Below are positions 1-8,052 of a DNA stretch of 64,000 nucleotides, piece after piece. The notes beneath the pieces were generated by a model. It saw nothing but the letters and a program-made list of their open reading frames with translations, was not told the DNA's origin and made no database searches. The translations under genes were made by a program, and so were the position numbers. The DNA lies in the NCBI GenBank assembly GCA_934464705.1, contig CAKSKB010000004.1:1-64000 (forward strand), written 5' to 3'. The stretch's first letter is position 1. Each line of letters begins with the position of its first letter. This DNA comes from an uncultured Clostridia bacterium (lineage in GTDB: Bacteria; Bacillota; Clostridia; HGM11514).

Positions 1-1
1 G

Positions 2-73
2 ATAGAAAGCTTGTATCTTGCAGCTCTTGAAAATCACAAAGAATTATTAAGAGCAACCGGATTTGACAGATAA
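2..73 (+). CDS. C-terminal fragment of an unidentified protein
   Basis: Only the last 23 codons lie in the window, in the frame starting at base 2 and ending in TAA at 71-73. The tail is helix-like (SLYLAALENHKELLRATGF) and charged. A strong hairpin with a T tract follows immediately, which supports a real gene end. The family cannot be recognised from so little sequence. Confidence 0.55.
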   Translation: MESLYLAALENHKELLRATGFDR

Positions 74-74
74 A

Positions 75-104
75 GGGATTCGCCCGAATGGGCGAATCCC
101 TTTT
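75..104 (+). terminator. Rho-independent terminator, probably bidirectional
   Basis: A perfect 11-bp stem (GGGATTCGCCC, 75-85 and 90-100) with a GAAT loop is followed by TTTT on the plus strand. On the minus strand it is followed by TTTA. It ends the partial plus-strand gene and also lies downstream of the minus-strand solute-binding gene that stops at 138. Confidence 0.85.
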
Positions 105-137
105 CTCTATGCGGTCTGCACACTTTTGCAGTCCGTT

Positions 138-1601
138 TTATTTATTTTCGTCTTTCCACTGCTTATACTGAGCTTTGATTTCATCACCAATCTGGTTAAA
201 TCCTGCAAGCTCAAGCTTTTTGTAATACTCGGGAATTGAAATCTCGGGGTCCTGAAGTCCGTATCCCAGAATGTTGGCGTATTCCGATTTAACTGCAGAA
301 ACCTGAGAAATATCGGATTCAACAGCTGACGGATCAAAGCAGAAGCCGATGTTCGGGTCAACATACGCTTCTTCGTTTGCCTTCTTGGTTTCTTCCCAAA
401 CGCCGTCCTCATAGGAAGGAGCAAGGTATGCAAGGAACTGGCTTCCGATCATGAATTCCGCAAGATAGTATCCGCCCTCTTCCCTGTTCATTCTGTGCGG
501 ATTTTCGGGGTCCTTGGTGTAATCTCTGCCCTCAATGCCGTAGCAAAGGAGGTTCAGAAGATACTCATCGGTGTGGGTGAGATACAAAAGCTTAAGCGCA
601 CGAATCGGGTTCTTTGAGGTAGCCGCAACGGCTGTGAGTGTGGACTGAACGCCGTTTCTGCCCATGAAAGGCTCTGTTGTGGGAACAACGATATGATCCC
701 TGTGCTTTTTATCCGAAAGCTTAGCCTTTCCTTCAGCGCCCGGAAGGTATCTGCAATACGACGCAAGAATATTAAGGTTGCTGCCGTCGCCGCCGCTTGT
801 TACGCTCGGCGGGAAGAATCCGCGCTTATTCCAGTCGTACATCTGATAGCGCCATTCGTCATACTCGTCGCGTCTGTCGGTAACTTCGCCGTCGGAATTG
901 ATTTCCCAGCCGGATGAAATCACCGTCATCTCGGGGATGAAAAAGTCGGTCTGTGTTGTTGAAATAATATAGAACGAGGGATCGTTCGCCTCACCGTCAT
1001 GAATGGTCTGGAAAAGGTCGGTCAGCTCATCCATGTCATGAACCTGGTCATAGTAGTTGGTATAACCGTACTTATCAAGATATGTTTTATCACCGAAATG
1101 CAGACCCTTCTGGTTATACATAACCTGCTCCATAGGCATACCGTAAATCTTACCGGAAACCTTCGCAGCTTCCCAGATACCCTCGGAATAATAATTCTTC
1201 AAGTCCTTAAGGTCGGGGGAATCGAGGTAGTCGTCAAGTGCAAGGAATGCATTTTTGAGAACATTCGATTCATAATTAAATTTCCAGTTTGATGTCCAGA
1301 TAAGGTCAACATCTTCACCGGAAGCAAGCGCAAGCTGCATTTTTGTTTCATAGTCACCGCTGTCAACCACACGGAGGTCAAGCGTAACATTAAGTTTTTC
1401 GTTAAGATACTCATTTGCCTTTTCCAGAACCTCTGCAAAGCCTACTGGCTCTGTTGCAGAAACATACCAAACAAGGTTAACATGCTCGTCGGTATCCTTA
1501 TAAACCTTCTTTTCTTCCTTTTTGCTGCCGCATGAGCACATTACGGTGAGCACAACCGTGAGGCTCAGAATCAGAGCAATTGTTTTTTGAAACTTCTTCA
1601 T
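138..1601 (-). CDS. Extracellular solute-binding lipoprotein, DUF3502-type (copy 1)
   Basis: This is a 487-aa lipid-anchored substrate-binding protein of an ABC-type carbohydrate or oligosaccharide importer. The signal peptide ends in a CxC lipobox (M-C-S-C, lipidated Cys24), followed by a charged linker and a type-1 periplasmic-binding fold (HVNLVWYVSATEP near residue 43). The C-terminal block around YGIEGRDYTKDPENPHRMNR is the mark of the DUF3502 branch. The start has an AAGGAG site 6 nt upstream. It is the most divergent of five paralogues, together with copy 2. No permease or ATPase lies nearby, so it probably uses components encoded elsewhere. The substrate is unknown. It has no clear promoter of its own and is probably transcribed from the copy 2 promoter through the hairpin at 1635-1698. 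Confidence 0.88.
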   Translation of the reverse strand: MKKFQKTIALILSLTVVLTVMCSCGSKKEEKKVYKDTDEHVNLVWYVSATEPVGFAEVLEKANEYLNEKLNVTLDLRVVDSGDYETKMQLALASGEDVDLIWTSNWKFNYESNVLKNAFLALDDYLDSPDLKDLKNYYSEGIWEAAKVSGKIYGMPMEQVMYNQKGLHFGDKTYLDKYGYTNYYDQVHDMDELTDLFQTIHDGEANDPSFYIISTTQTDFFIPEMTVISSGWEINSDGEVTDRRDEYDEWRYQMYDWNKRGFFPPSVTSGGDGSNLNILASYCRYLPGAEGKAKLSDKKHRDHIVVPTTEPFMGRNGVQSTLTAVAATSKNPIRALKLLYLTHTDEYLLNLLCYGIEGRDYTKDPENPHRMNREEGGYYLAEFMIGSQFLAYLAPSYEDGVWEETKKANEEAYVDPNIGFCFDPSAVESDISQVSAVKSEYANILGYGLQDPEISIPEYYKKLELAGFNQIGDEIKAQYKQWKDENK

Positions 1602-1634
1602 AACCTTCTCCTTATAAAATTTTATTTAATCCAT

Positions 1635-1698
1635 AACCGCAGACAGACGAAAACCAAAGCCTTATTTAAGACTTTGATTTCCGTCTGCCCAAACGGTT
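1635..1698 (-). other. Long imperfect intercistronic hairpin
   Basis: Arms AACCGCAGACAGACG and CGTCTGCCCAAACGGTT pair. They enclose a second paired section (CAAAGCCTTA against TAAGACTTTG), giving an imperfect stem of about 28 bp between copies 2 and 1 of the binding protein. On the minus strand only a broken T-rich stretch follows. It could be a leaky terminator or an mRNA-stabilising or processing stem that sets the ratio of the two products. Confidence 0.6.
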
Positions 1699-1717
1699 AT
1701 TAAATTACTTGATTATT

Positions 1718-3187
1718 TTACTGAGCGGCCTTCCACTCTTTGAGCTGTCGCTCAATTTCTTCCTTAACGATGTCAGAACCTGCTTTTTTAAGTTTGTCTT
1801 CCTTTTCCGCATAAGTTGACTCAACATCTTCATAAAGACCGGTACCGAGACCCTTAAACTCTTCACCTACAGCCGCAACATTCGAAATTTCTGTTTCAAC
1901 AGGCTTTCTGTCAAACGAGAAACCGATGTAAGGATCGATATCCGCAGCTTCGTTCTCTTTCTTTGTTTCTTCCCAAACACCGTCCTCATAAGAAGGAACG
2001 AGGTATGCGAGGAACTGGCTGCCTACCATAAATTCAGCAATATAGTAGCTGCCGGATTCTCTGTTCATTCTGTGCGGATTTTCGGGGTCTTTTGTATAAT
2101 CTCTGCCCTCTATACCGTAGCAGATGAGGTTAAGCAATTCTTCATCCTCATGCATAAGCTGCATAAGCTTGAGCGCACGCATGGGGTGCTTTGATGTAAA
2201 GCTTACCGCAGTCAGCGTGGACTGAACGGAATTTCTTGAAATAAGCTTGTTGCCGGTCGCAACGTGATTTACATCAAAACCGTTGCTGATTCTTGTTTTG
2301 CCCTCGGAGCCGGGGAGATATCTTGCGTAACGGCTGAGAATTTTACCCTGCTTGATATAGGAATCTTCTTCAGAGAAGGTCGCAATATCCGCCGGGAAGA
2401 AACCTCTTTCGTTCCAGTCTCTCATTCTTTCTGCCCACACAAGCCCATGGTCGGGCAGAGTGTCTACATCGATGACGTTGCCGTCTTTATCAATTGCAAA
2501 ATTCGATACAACGGCAGATGTCTGCACATCCCAAACTCTGTTGCCGGTTGTGCACATGATAAGACCCGGTTCGCCGTCATGAACCGTCTGGTAAATATCT
2601 TCGAGGTCATCGGTGGTTTTGAGCTTTTCGTAAGGATTGATACCGTACTTCTCCATATAGCTCTTGATAAACCAGATACCGGGCTGGTCATAAATAACCT
2701 GCTCAACCGGGATAGCATAAATTCTGCCGTTTACCCTGCAGGCGTCCCAAACGCCGTCTCTGTAGAGATTGCGGATGTATTTAAGCTCGGGGCTTTCCAG
2801 ATAATCCGTAATATCCGTAAATGCATTCTTTGTAACATTTCCCTCGTAGTTGTTTGCCCACGAAGCCGTCCATACGAGGTCAAACTCCTCACCGGAAGCT
2901 GCAGCAAGCTGAAGCTTTGAATCATAGTCGCCGGCTTCAACGCAGCGGAGGTCAAGCGTAACATTAAGCTTTTCTTTAAGCTGTTTGTTAGCCTCTTCCA
3001 TAACTTCCTTGAAGCCCTGAGGTTCGGAACTTCTTATGTACCACACGAGTTTAACGTGTTCGTCCGGATTGTCCTCGATTAAGCCTGTTTTGCTGCCGCC
3101 CTTTTTGTCAGAGCCGCATGCGCAGAGCATGGAACATACCATGACAATCGTAAGGAGCAGTGCTGCCGGTTTGATCATTCTTTTCAT
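1718..3187 (-). CDS. Extracellular solute-binding lipoprotein, DUF3502-type (copy 2)
   Basis: A 489-aa paralogue of the neighbouring binding proteins. The signal peptide ends L-C-A-C (lipidated Cys24), and a binding-protein fold begins at HVKLVWYIRSSEP. The shared C-terminal signature YGIEGRDYTKDPENPHRMNR is followed by ESGSYYIAEFMVGSQFLAYL. The AAGGAG site at 3196-3201 and a promoter at 3224-3252 support the start. The middle third (residues about 150-290) differs most between paralogues, which suggests a different ligand or a different partner. It is likely the first gene of a two-gene unit with copy 1. No transport ATPase or permease is adjacent. Confidence 0.88.
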   Translation of the reverse strand: MKRMIKPAALLLTIVMVCSMLCACGSDKKGGSKTGLIEDNPDEHVKLVWYIRSSEPQGFKEVMEEANKQLKEKLNVTLDLRCVEAGDYDSKLQLAAASGEEFDLVWTASWANNYEGNVTKNAFTDITDYLESPELKYIRNLYRDGVWDACRVNGRIYAIPVEQVIYDQPGIWFIKSYMEKYGINPYEKLKTTDDLEDIYQTVHDGEPGLIMCTTGNRVWDVQTSAVVSNFAIDKDGNVIDVDTLPDHGLVWAERMRDWNERGFFPADIATFSEEDSYIKQGKILSRYARYLPGSEGKTRISNGFDVNHVATGNKLISRNSVQSTLTAVSFTSKHPMRALKLMQLMHEDEELLNLICYGIEGRDYTKDPENPHRMNRESGSYYIAEFMVGSQFLAYLVPSYEDGVWEETKKENEAADIDPYIGFSFDRKPVETEISNVAAVGEEFKGLGTGLYEDVESTYAEKEDKLKKAGSDIVKEEIERQLKEWKAAQ

Positions 3188-3223
3188 TGCTATTTCTCCT
3201 TTATTAAAAAATATCGTATAAAT

Positions 3224-3252
3224 ATTATATCATACTCCCGAAAAACAGGCAA
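3224..3252 (-). promoter_or_regulatory. Sigma-A-type promoter for binding-protein copy 2
   Basis: On the minus strand, TTGCCT (3247-3252), a 17-bp spacer and TATAAT (3224-3229) lie about 35 bp upstream of the start codon. Confidence 0.7.
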
Positions 3253-3419
3253 CACATTTTTGAGGGTAATGTTTCACAAATTTAGCCTCCGTTTTTTGTG
3301 CAACATCACTAAAAAACTGTAACACAAAGCATGCGACAGACAAAATCTTTACCTTATATAGCTCTCCGATTTCATCTGCGCATACTTTTTTCTACCTATT
3401 TATTATATATGCCTTTCAA

Positions 3420-3482
3420 TGACAATAAGCCGGAGCCACACGCACAGAGTATAGAACACGCCGCAACAAGCGTTAAAAGCGG
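3420..3482 (-). pseudogene. Remnant of a sixth solute-binding lipoprotein signal peptide
   Basis: Read on the minus strand, this stretch gives PLLTLVAACSILCACGSG. It aligns without gaps to the signal peptide of copy 2 (LLLTIVMVCSMLCACGS), including the CxC lipobox. Most codon differences from copy 2 are synonymous or conservative, so it diverged while still coding. No start codon is in frame upstream, and the reading frame stops about 10 codons later. It is fused to the terminator of the upstream fusion gene. The rest of the gene is gone. Confidence 0.7.
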
Positions 3483-3507
3483 CGCACAAGAATAACCTGT
3501 GCGCCGC
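3475..3507 (-). terminator. Rho-independent terminator of the isomerase/acyl-CoA ligase gene
   Basis: A perfect 10-bp stem, GCGGCGCACA (3479-3488) with TGTGCGCCGC (3498-3507), is followed on the minus strand by TTTT. It lies 15 bp past the stop codon at 3522. The 3' arm overlaps the first codons of the decayed lipoprotein relic. Confidence 0.9.
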
Positions 3508-3521
3508 CCGCTGTCATATAT

Positions 3522-6041
3522 TTACGCCGTTACTATTTTGCTTGCGTCCTGAAGACCAAGATATTCGATTGCGTCCTCACGCATTTTATATTTAAGAATT
3601 TTACCTGCAGCGTTCATCGGGAAGGACTCAACAAACCTTACATACCTCGGAACCTTGTGCTTTGCGATGTTTTCAACCATGAATTTTCTGAGTTCTTCTT
3701 CTGTAAGATTTTCACCCTCTTTGGTGATTACGCAAGCCATAGCCTCCTCGCCGTACTGCTTATCGGGAACGCCTATTACCTGCACGTCCTTAACCTTGGG
3801 GTGAGTGTATATAAAGTCCTCGATTTCCTTCGGATAGAGATTTTCGCCGCCTCTTATAATCATATCCTTGATTCTGCCGGTGATTTTGAACAGCCCGTCG
3901 GGAGTTCTTCTTGCAAGGTCGCCCGAATGGAGCCAGCCGTCCTCATCGATTGCCGCAGCGGTAGCGGCGGGCATTTTGTAATATCCCTTCATTATATTAT
4001 ACCCCCTTGCAACGAACTCGCCGTCAACATTATCGGGGAGGTCCTCGCCGGTGTCGGGATCAACGATTTTGCACTCAACGCCGAAAATCGGGCCGCCGAC
4101 AGTATTTACACGGGTTTCGATTGAATCCGTTGTTTTGCTCATCGTAGTTGCCGGTGAAGCCTCCGTCTGACCGTAGGTTATGCAGATTTCGGGCATATGC
4201 ATTTTCTCGATAACATCACGCATGGTCTGAATCGGGCAGGGAGAGCCTGCCATAATGCCGGTTCTCATGTGCGAGAAGTCTGTTTTTTCAAAGTTTTCGT
4301 TGTTCATCATAGCGATAAACATGGTCGGAACACCGTGGAAACAGGTGATTTTTTCCTTGTTGATACAGTCAAGCCCCTTGCGCGGCGAAAACGCCGGAAT
4401 CGGCGACATCGTTACGCCGTGGGTCATCGAAGCCGTCATCGCAAGCACCATGCCGAAGCAGTGGAACATCGGAACCTGAATCATCATTCTGTCCGCAGTC
4501 GAAAGATCCATGCAGTCGCCGATAGCCTTACCGTTGTTTACAACATTGTAATGCGTGAGCATAACACCTTTCGGGAAGCCCGTTGTGCCTGATGTATACT
4601 GCATATTGCAGACATCGTTTTTATTTACTGCCGCCTGACGCTTGTAAACCTCCTCAACCGGCACTTCGGAGGCGCGCTCGATTGCGTGTTCCCATGTGCA
4701 GCAGCCGGGGACTTCGCAGTCGACGGTAATGATATTTCTGAGGAAGGGCAGTCTTTTTGAATGAAGCTGCTCATCGGGTTTAAGGTCTTTAAGTTCGGGG
4801 CACAGTTCCTGCATGATTTCGGCGTAATTGCTGTCTTTATATCCTTCAATCATGACAAGCGTGTGCGTATCTGACTGCTTGAGAAGATACTCCGCCTCGT
4901 AAACCTTGTACGCAGTATTAACCGTAACCAGAACCGCACCGATTTTGGTCGTTGCCCAGAATGTAAGATACCACGCCGGAACATTCGTTGCCCAGATTGC
5001 AACATGGTCGCCGGGCTTAACGCCCATAGCGATGAGTGAACGGGCAAATGTATCAACATCGTCACGGAACTCGGAGTAAGTTCTTGTATAATCGCAGGTT
5101 GTATATCTGAAACAGTACTGGTCGGGAAACTCATCTACCATTCTGTCCAGAACCTGCGGAAATGTCAAATCAATGATTGTTTCCTTGGGCCATACATACT
5201 TTCCCTTGCCGGAAATGCTGTCATAAAGCTTGTGAGATGTGCCGTCGGCGCCCACATATTTTGACATAAAGTCAACAAATTTGGGGAATATGATACCGGC
5301 GTCGCAGAGCGCGGGATTCCATCTTTTAACCCACTCGAGAGTTATATAGCCTTCGTAGTTAATCGAGCGGAGCGCAAACATAATATCGTCAATCGGAATA
5401 TCGCCTTCGCCCATGATTTTATATACGATGTTTCCGCCCTCGTTTACCGAGTCCTTGACATGAACATGCTTTATGAAAGCGCCGAGGTTTGTAAGGGTTG
5501 TTTCGGGCTTTTCGCCGAAAAATCTGAAGGGGTGGTGAACATCCCACAGAGCGGCAACATTGTCGCTTGCAATATCGCAGAGGAGTGACGCAAGCCTTGA
5601 AGTATCAGCATAAACACCGTTTGTTTCGACGAGCATTGTTACGCCGCATTCCTCAGCAATCGGAACAAGCTCTTTAATTCTTGAAACGATAAGCTTATCG
5701 TCAACCTCACCGTCGGGAGCGGCGTCCAGATCCGCAAGAACCCTGACATAAGGCGCACCGACTTTTTCGGCAACCTTGATATAGCTTATAATTTCCGCCT
5801 TGTTTTCGTCCCAGTTCGGAAGCTTAACGCATCCGCCGGTTGCAAGGCAGGGAATCTCAATTTTCAGCTTATTTAATTTTTCTGCGGTTTTTTCACATCT
5901 TTCGGGAGAAAACGGAGAATAAGCCTCGTCTTCCCGGATATGCCTTACCTCGATACCGTCAAAACCGAGGTCCTTTGCCATGGAAAAAATATCCTTCCAG
6001 TCATAATTGGGGCAAGCGAGTGTTGAAAATGCGATTTTCAT
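3522..6041 (-). CDS. Fusion: xylose-isomerase-like TIM barrel + AMP-dependent acyl-CoA ligase
   Basis: This 839-aa protein joins two enzymes that are normally separate. Residues 1-265 are a sugar phosphate isomerase/epimerase TIM barrel with the expected metal-site residues Glu139, Asp167, His192/His194 and Glu236. Residues about 285-839 are a full acyl-CoA synthetase (ANL family): P-loop YTSGTTGFPKG at 482-492, GQTE at 624-627, Asp708 in LHSGD, Arg723 in GRIKD, and catalytic Lys814 in AAGKILK. The ligase half most resembles medium- or long-chain fatty-acyl-CoA synthetases. There is one unbroken frame with a short linker and no sign of a frameshift. The start MKIAFSTLAC is the usual start of such barrels, although the nearest AAGGA is rather far upstream (13 nt). 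Expression is governed by the T-box leader directly upstream. The substrate of either half is unknown; a bifunctional role on a sugar-derived or branched-chain acid is speculation. Confidence 0.9.
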   Translation of the reverse strand: MKIAFSTLACPNYDWKDIFSMAKDLGFDGIEVRHIREDEAYSPFSPERCEKTAEKLNKLKIEIPCLATGGCVKLPNWDENKAEIISYIKVAEKVGAPYVRVLADLDAAPDGEVDDKLIVSRIKELVPIAEECGVTMLVETNGVYADTSRLASLLCDIASDNVAALWDVHHPFRFFGEKPETTLTNLGAFIKHVHVKDSVNEGGNIVYKIMGEGDIPIDDIMFALRSINYEGYITLEWVKRWNPALCDAGIIFPKFVDFMSKYVGADGTSHKLYDSISGKGKYVWPKETIIDLTFPQVLDRMVDEFPDQYCFRYTTCDYTRTYSEFRDDVDTFARSLIAMGVKPGDHVAIWATNVPAWYLTFWATTKIGAVLVTVNTAYKVYEAEYLLKQSDTHTLVMIEGYKDSNYAEIMQELCPELKDLKPDEQLHSKRLPFLRNIITVDCEVPGCCTWEHAIERASEVPVEEVYKRQAAVNKNDVCNMQYTSGTTGFPKGVMLTHYNVVNNGKAIGDCMDLSTADRMMIQVPMFHCFGMVLAMTASMTHGVTMSPIPAFSPRKGLDCINKEKITCFHGVPTMFIAMMNNENFEKTDFSHMRTGIMAGSPCPIQTMRDVIEKMHMPEICITYGQTEASPATTMSKTTDSIETRVNTVGGPIFGVECKIVDPDTGEDLPDNVDGEFVARGYNIMKGYYKMPAATAAAIDEDGWLHSGDLARRTPDGLFKITGRIKDMIIRGGENLYPKEIEDFIYTHPKVKDVQVIGVPDKQYGEEAMACVITKEGENLTEEELRKFMVENIAKHKVPRYVRFVESFPMNAAGKILKYKMREDAIEYLGLQDASKIVTA

Positions 6042-6073
6042 AAACTTTTGTCAATCCTTTCTTTTGTTATTAT

Positions 6074-6330
6074 AAAAAACGCCTCCTGCAAACAATGCAA
6101 GAGACGAAATAAATTCCGCGGTACCACTCTTATTGGTTAAGATAACCCGACTTTACAGACATCAATCAATGCCCTGCCATGATAACGGCGGCAAACCCGT
6201 CCCTGCTTACTTAAATTCGGCGGGAGGCTCGGGGGTGAGTCGCATATACGCACTAAGCACTGTCTCGCAGCAACCGACAGCTCTCTGAAAGCTTATGCCT
6301 GCGTAACGCTAATCCCTGTCAACACTTTAT
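6074..6330 (-). promoter_or_regulatory. T-box riboswitch (tRNA-sensing leader), probable Leu specifier
   Basis: The minus strand carries the T-box sequence TGGTACCGCGG (6116-6126) inside the antiterminator. This is followed by an 11-bp terminator stem (6096-6106 with 6080-6090) and TTTTTT (6074-6079). Upstream is a Stem I with the AGAGAGC and GGTTGCTG apical elements. The bases GCGACTCACC on the 3' side of Stem I place CUC (Leu) at the usual specifier position just before ACC; other registers are possible. The UGGU bulge fits a tRNA with A as discriminator base, which agrees with tRNA-Leu. Known T-boxes prevent termination when the matching tRNA is uncharged. The regulated gene is the isomerase/acyl-CoA ligase fusion. 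Confidence 0.92.
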
Positions 6331-6336
6331 GGTATT

Positions 6337-6365
6337 ATTATAGCACACTATGTGCCAGTTGTCAA
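6337..6365 (-). promoter_or_regulatory. Consensus sigma-A promoter of the T-box transcript
   Basis: TTGACA (6360-6365), a 17-bp spacer and TATAAT (6337-6342) with an extended TGc just upstream are all on the minus strand. Both boxes are perfect consensus, so output should be set mainly by the T-box. Confidence 0.9.
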
Positions 6366-6371
6366 CATCAA

Positions 6372-6410
6372 TAAAAATACAAAAGCGCAGCAATCGGCGC
6401 CGCGCTTTTG
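6372..6410 (-). terminator. Rho-independent terminator of binding-protein copy 3
   Basis: The stem CAAAAGCGC (6380-6388) with GCGCTTTTG (6402-6410) has a 13-nt loop. It is followed on the minus strand by TATTTTTATT. It lies 18 bp after the stop at 6428 and just before the T-box promoter. Confidence 0.8.
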
Positions 6411-6427
6411 TGCATTTTTACTATTGT

Positions 6428-7900
6428 TTATTTACCTTCCGAAGCAAGCCATTCGTCAAGCTGTCTCTGAATTTCATCCATAACAACCTTAAGACCTGCC
6501 GTTTCGAGTTTTTCCTGTCTTTCGGGAACAACGATTTCGGGGTCCTGAAGTCCGTAGCCCAAAATCTTTGTGTAATCCTGATATACGGAAGAAATCTGCG
6601 ACATTTCCGATTCTACCGGAGCCGGGTCAAAGCTGAACCCGATATACGGATCAACATCGGCTTCCTCGTTTTCCTTCTTGGTCTGTTCCCAGACGCCGTC
6701 CTCATAGGAAGGAGCAAGATATGCAAGGAACTGGCTGCCGATCATGAATTCGGAGATATAGTACGCTCCCGACTCTCTGTTCATTCTGTTGGGGTCGTTG
6801 GGGTCTTTGGTGTAATCTCTTCCTTCAATACCGTAGCAAAGGAGGTTCAGAAGATACTGATCCTCAAAAAGAAGGTCAATAAGTTTAAGTGCCCTTACGG
6901 GGTTTTTGGAATTTGCGCTGATAGCATTAAGCGTGGACTGAATCCCGTTTCTGTTGAGAATAGCCCTCGATGTGGGGATTGCGATTACATCGTAACCGTT
7001 GTTAAGTCTGAATTTACCGGCATTTCCGGGGAGATATCTCGAGAAGTTGAAGTAAACCTTTTTCTGCTTTGTAAGCGCATTGGTATCCTCAAGCGTAGCG
7101 ATATCCGCCGGGAAAAAGCCCTTTTCATTCCAGCGTCTTTTAATTTTGGCTATTTCAAGAGTTTCGTCATAATTATCAACAACCTTATCATTAATTACAT
7201 TATAATTACCTACGGTTGTCGAGCGTTCGCCGTGGTCGGTAAAATAGCTTGCGTTCGTGCATGTGATTGAAAAGTCGGAAGGTTCGCCGGCTCTTACAAC
7301 ATCGAAAATTTCTTCAAGGTCTTCCATTGAAGAAGCGGCATAAATCTGATCTACAACACCGTACTTCTCGGACATATCCTTGATTAATGTTGCGCCGCCC
7401 TGATTATAAAGCACCTGCTCAACCGGAACACCGTAAATTTTGCCGCCTATGGTTGCAGCTTCCCAGATACCGTCTTTATAGCGTGCCTTAAGAGAGGCAA
7501 GCTCGGGGAGCGCGAGATAATCGTCAATTGCAAGAAAAGCGCCCTTTGTTACATTAGGTTCGTACTTGTTTGCCCAGTTTGATGTCCAGATAATATCAAC
7601 CGCTTCGTCAGATGCGAGAGCAAGCTGAACCTTGGAATCGTAATCGCCGGGCTCGATGCACTGAATATCGAGGCTTGCGTTAAGCTTTTCCTCAACATAT
7701 TCGTTAGCCTTTTCCATAACTTCCTTGAAGCCCGTAGGCTCGGAGGATCTTATGTACCAAACCAAATCCACATGCTTGTCGGGGTCATCCGCGATAATCC
7801 CCGTTTTCTTTTTCCCGTCCCCCGATGAGCCGCACGCGCAAAGCGAAACCGCTATCGAAAGCGCAAGAACTGCCGAAATAATTCTGCTGATTTTTTTCAT
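6428..7900 (-). CDS. Extracellular solute-binding lipoprotein, DUF3502-type (copy 3)
   Basis: A 490-aa lipoprotein with signal peptide MKKISRIISAVLALSIAVSL and lipobox L-C-A-C (Cys23). Its N-terminal 110 residues and its C-terminal third are nearly the same as in copies 4 and 5. The central third (around YNQGGATLIKDMSEKYGVVD and the following 120 residues) differs. The AAGGAG site and a separate promoter and terminator make it a self-contained transcription unit. The role inferred from the family is capture of a carbohydrate or peptide ligand outside the cell. No permease gene is near. Confidence 0.88.
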   Translation of the reverse strand: MKKISRIISAVLALSIAVSLCACGSSGDGKKKTGIIADDPDKHVDLVWYIRSSEPTGFKEVMEKANEYVEEKLNASLDIQCIEPGDYDSKVQLALASDEAVDIIWTSNWANKYEPNVTKGAFLAIDDYLALPELASLKARYKDGIWEAATIGGKIYGVPVEQVLYNQGGATLIKDMSEKYGVVDQIYAASSMEDLEEIFDVVRAGEPSDFSITCTNASYFTDHGERSTTVGNYNVINDKVVDNYDETLEIAKIKRRWNEKGFFPADIATLEDTNALTKQKKVYFNFSRYLPGNAGKFRLNNGYDVIAIPTSRAILNRNGIQSTLNAISANSKNPVRALKLIDLLFEDQYLLNLLCYGIEGRDYTKDPNDPNRMNRESGAYYISEFMIGSQFLAYLAPSYEDGVWEQTKKENEEADVDPYIGFSFDPAPVESEMSQISSVYQDYTKILGYGLQDPEIVVPERQEKLETAGLKVVMDEIQRQLDEWLASEGK

Positions 7901-7932
7901 AGTGTCTTCTCCTTTTAATAATATATATTAAT

Positions 7933-7961
7933 AATATATCATAAAACTATGAAAAAGTCAA
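7933..7961 (-). promoter_or_regulatory. Sigma-A-type promoter for binding-protein copy 3
   Basis: TTGACT (7956-7961), a 17-bp spacer and TATATT (7933-7938) lie on the minus strand about 33 bp before the start codon. Confidence 0.75.
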
Positions 7962-8011
7962 GCGTATTTTTGTATAATATTTTATGTTTCTTATCTCAAA
8001 TATTACTGCTC

Positions 8012-8044
8012 AAAAAAAGACGGTTCCGCATAAGAACCGTCTTT
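8012..8044 (-). terminator. Rho-independent terminator of binding-protein copy 4
   Basis: A perfect 11-bp stem (AAAGACGGTTC, 8016-8026, with 8034-8044) runs into seven T residues on the minus strand, right after the stop at 8053. Confidence 0.9.
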
Positions 8045-8052
8045 GGGTCATA

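Noticed and set aside
5200..5300. Possible frameshift artefact joining the isomerase and ligase genes.
   Set aside because: The frame is continuous with a plausible linker, no internal stop, no second ribosome site with start at the ligase half, and one terminator and one leader.
6350..7270. Long plus-strand open frame (306 codons) over binding-protein copy 3.
   Set aside because: It is antisense to a clear lipoprotein gene, has no ribosome site and no recognisable protein features; similar antisense frames occur over copies 1, 2, 4 and 5.
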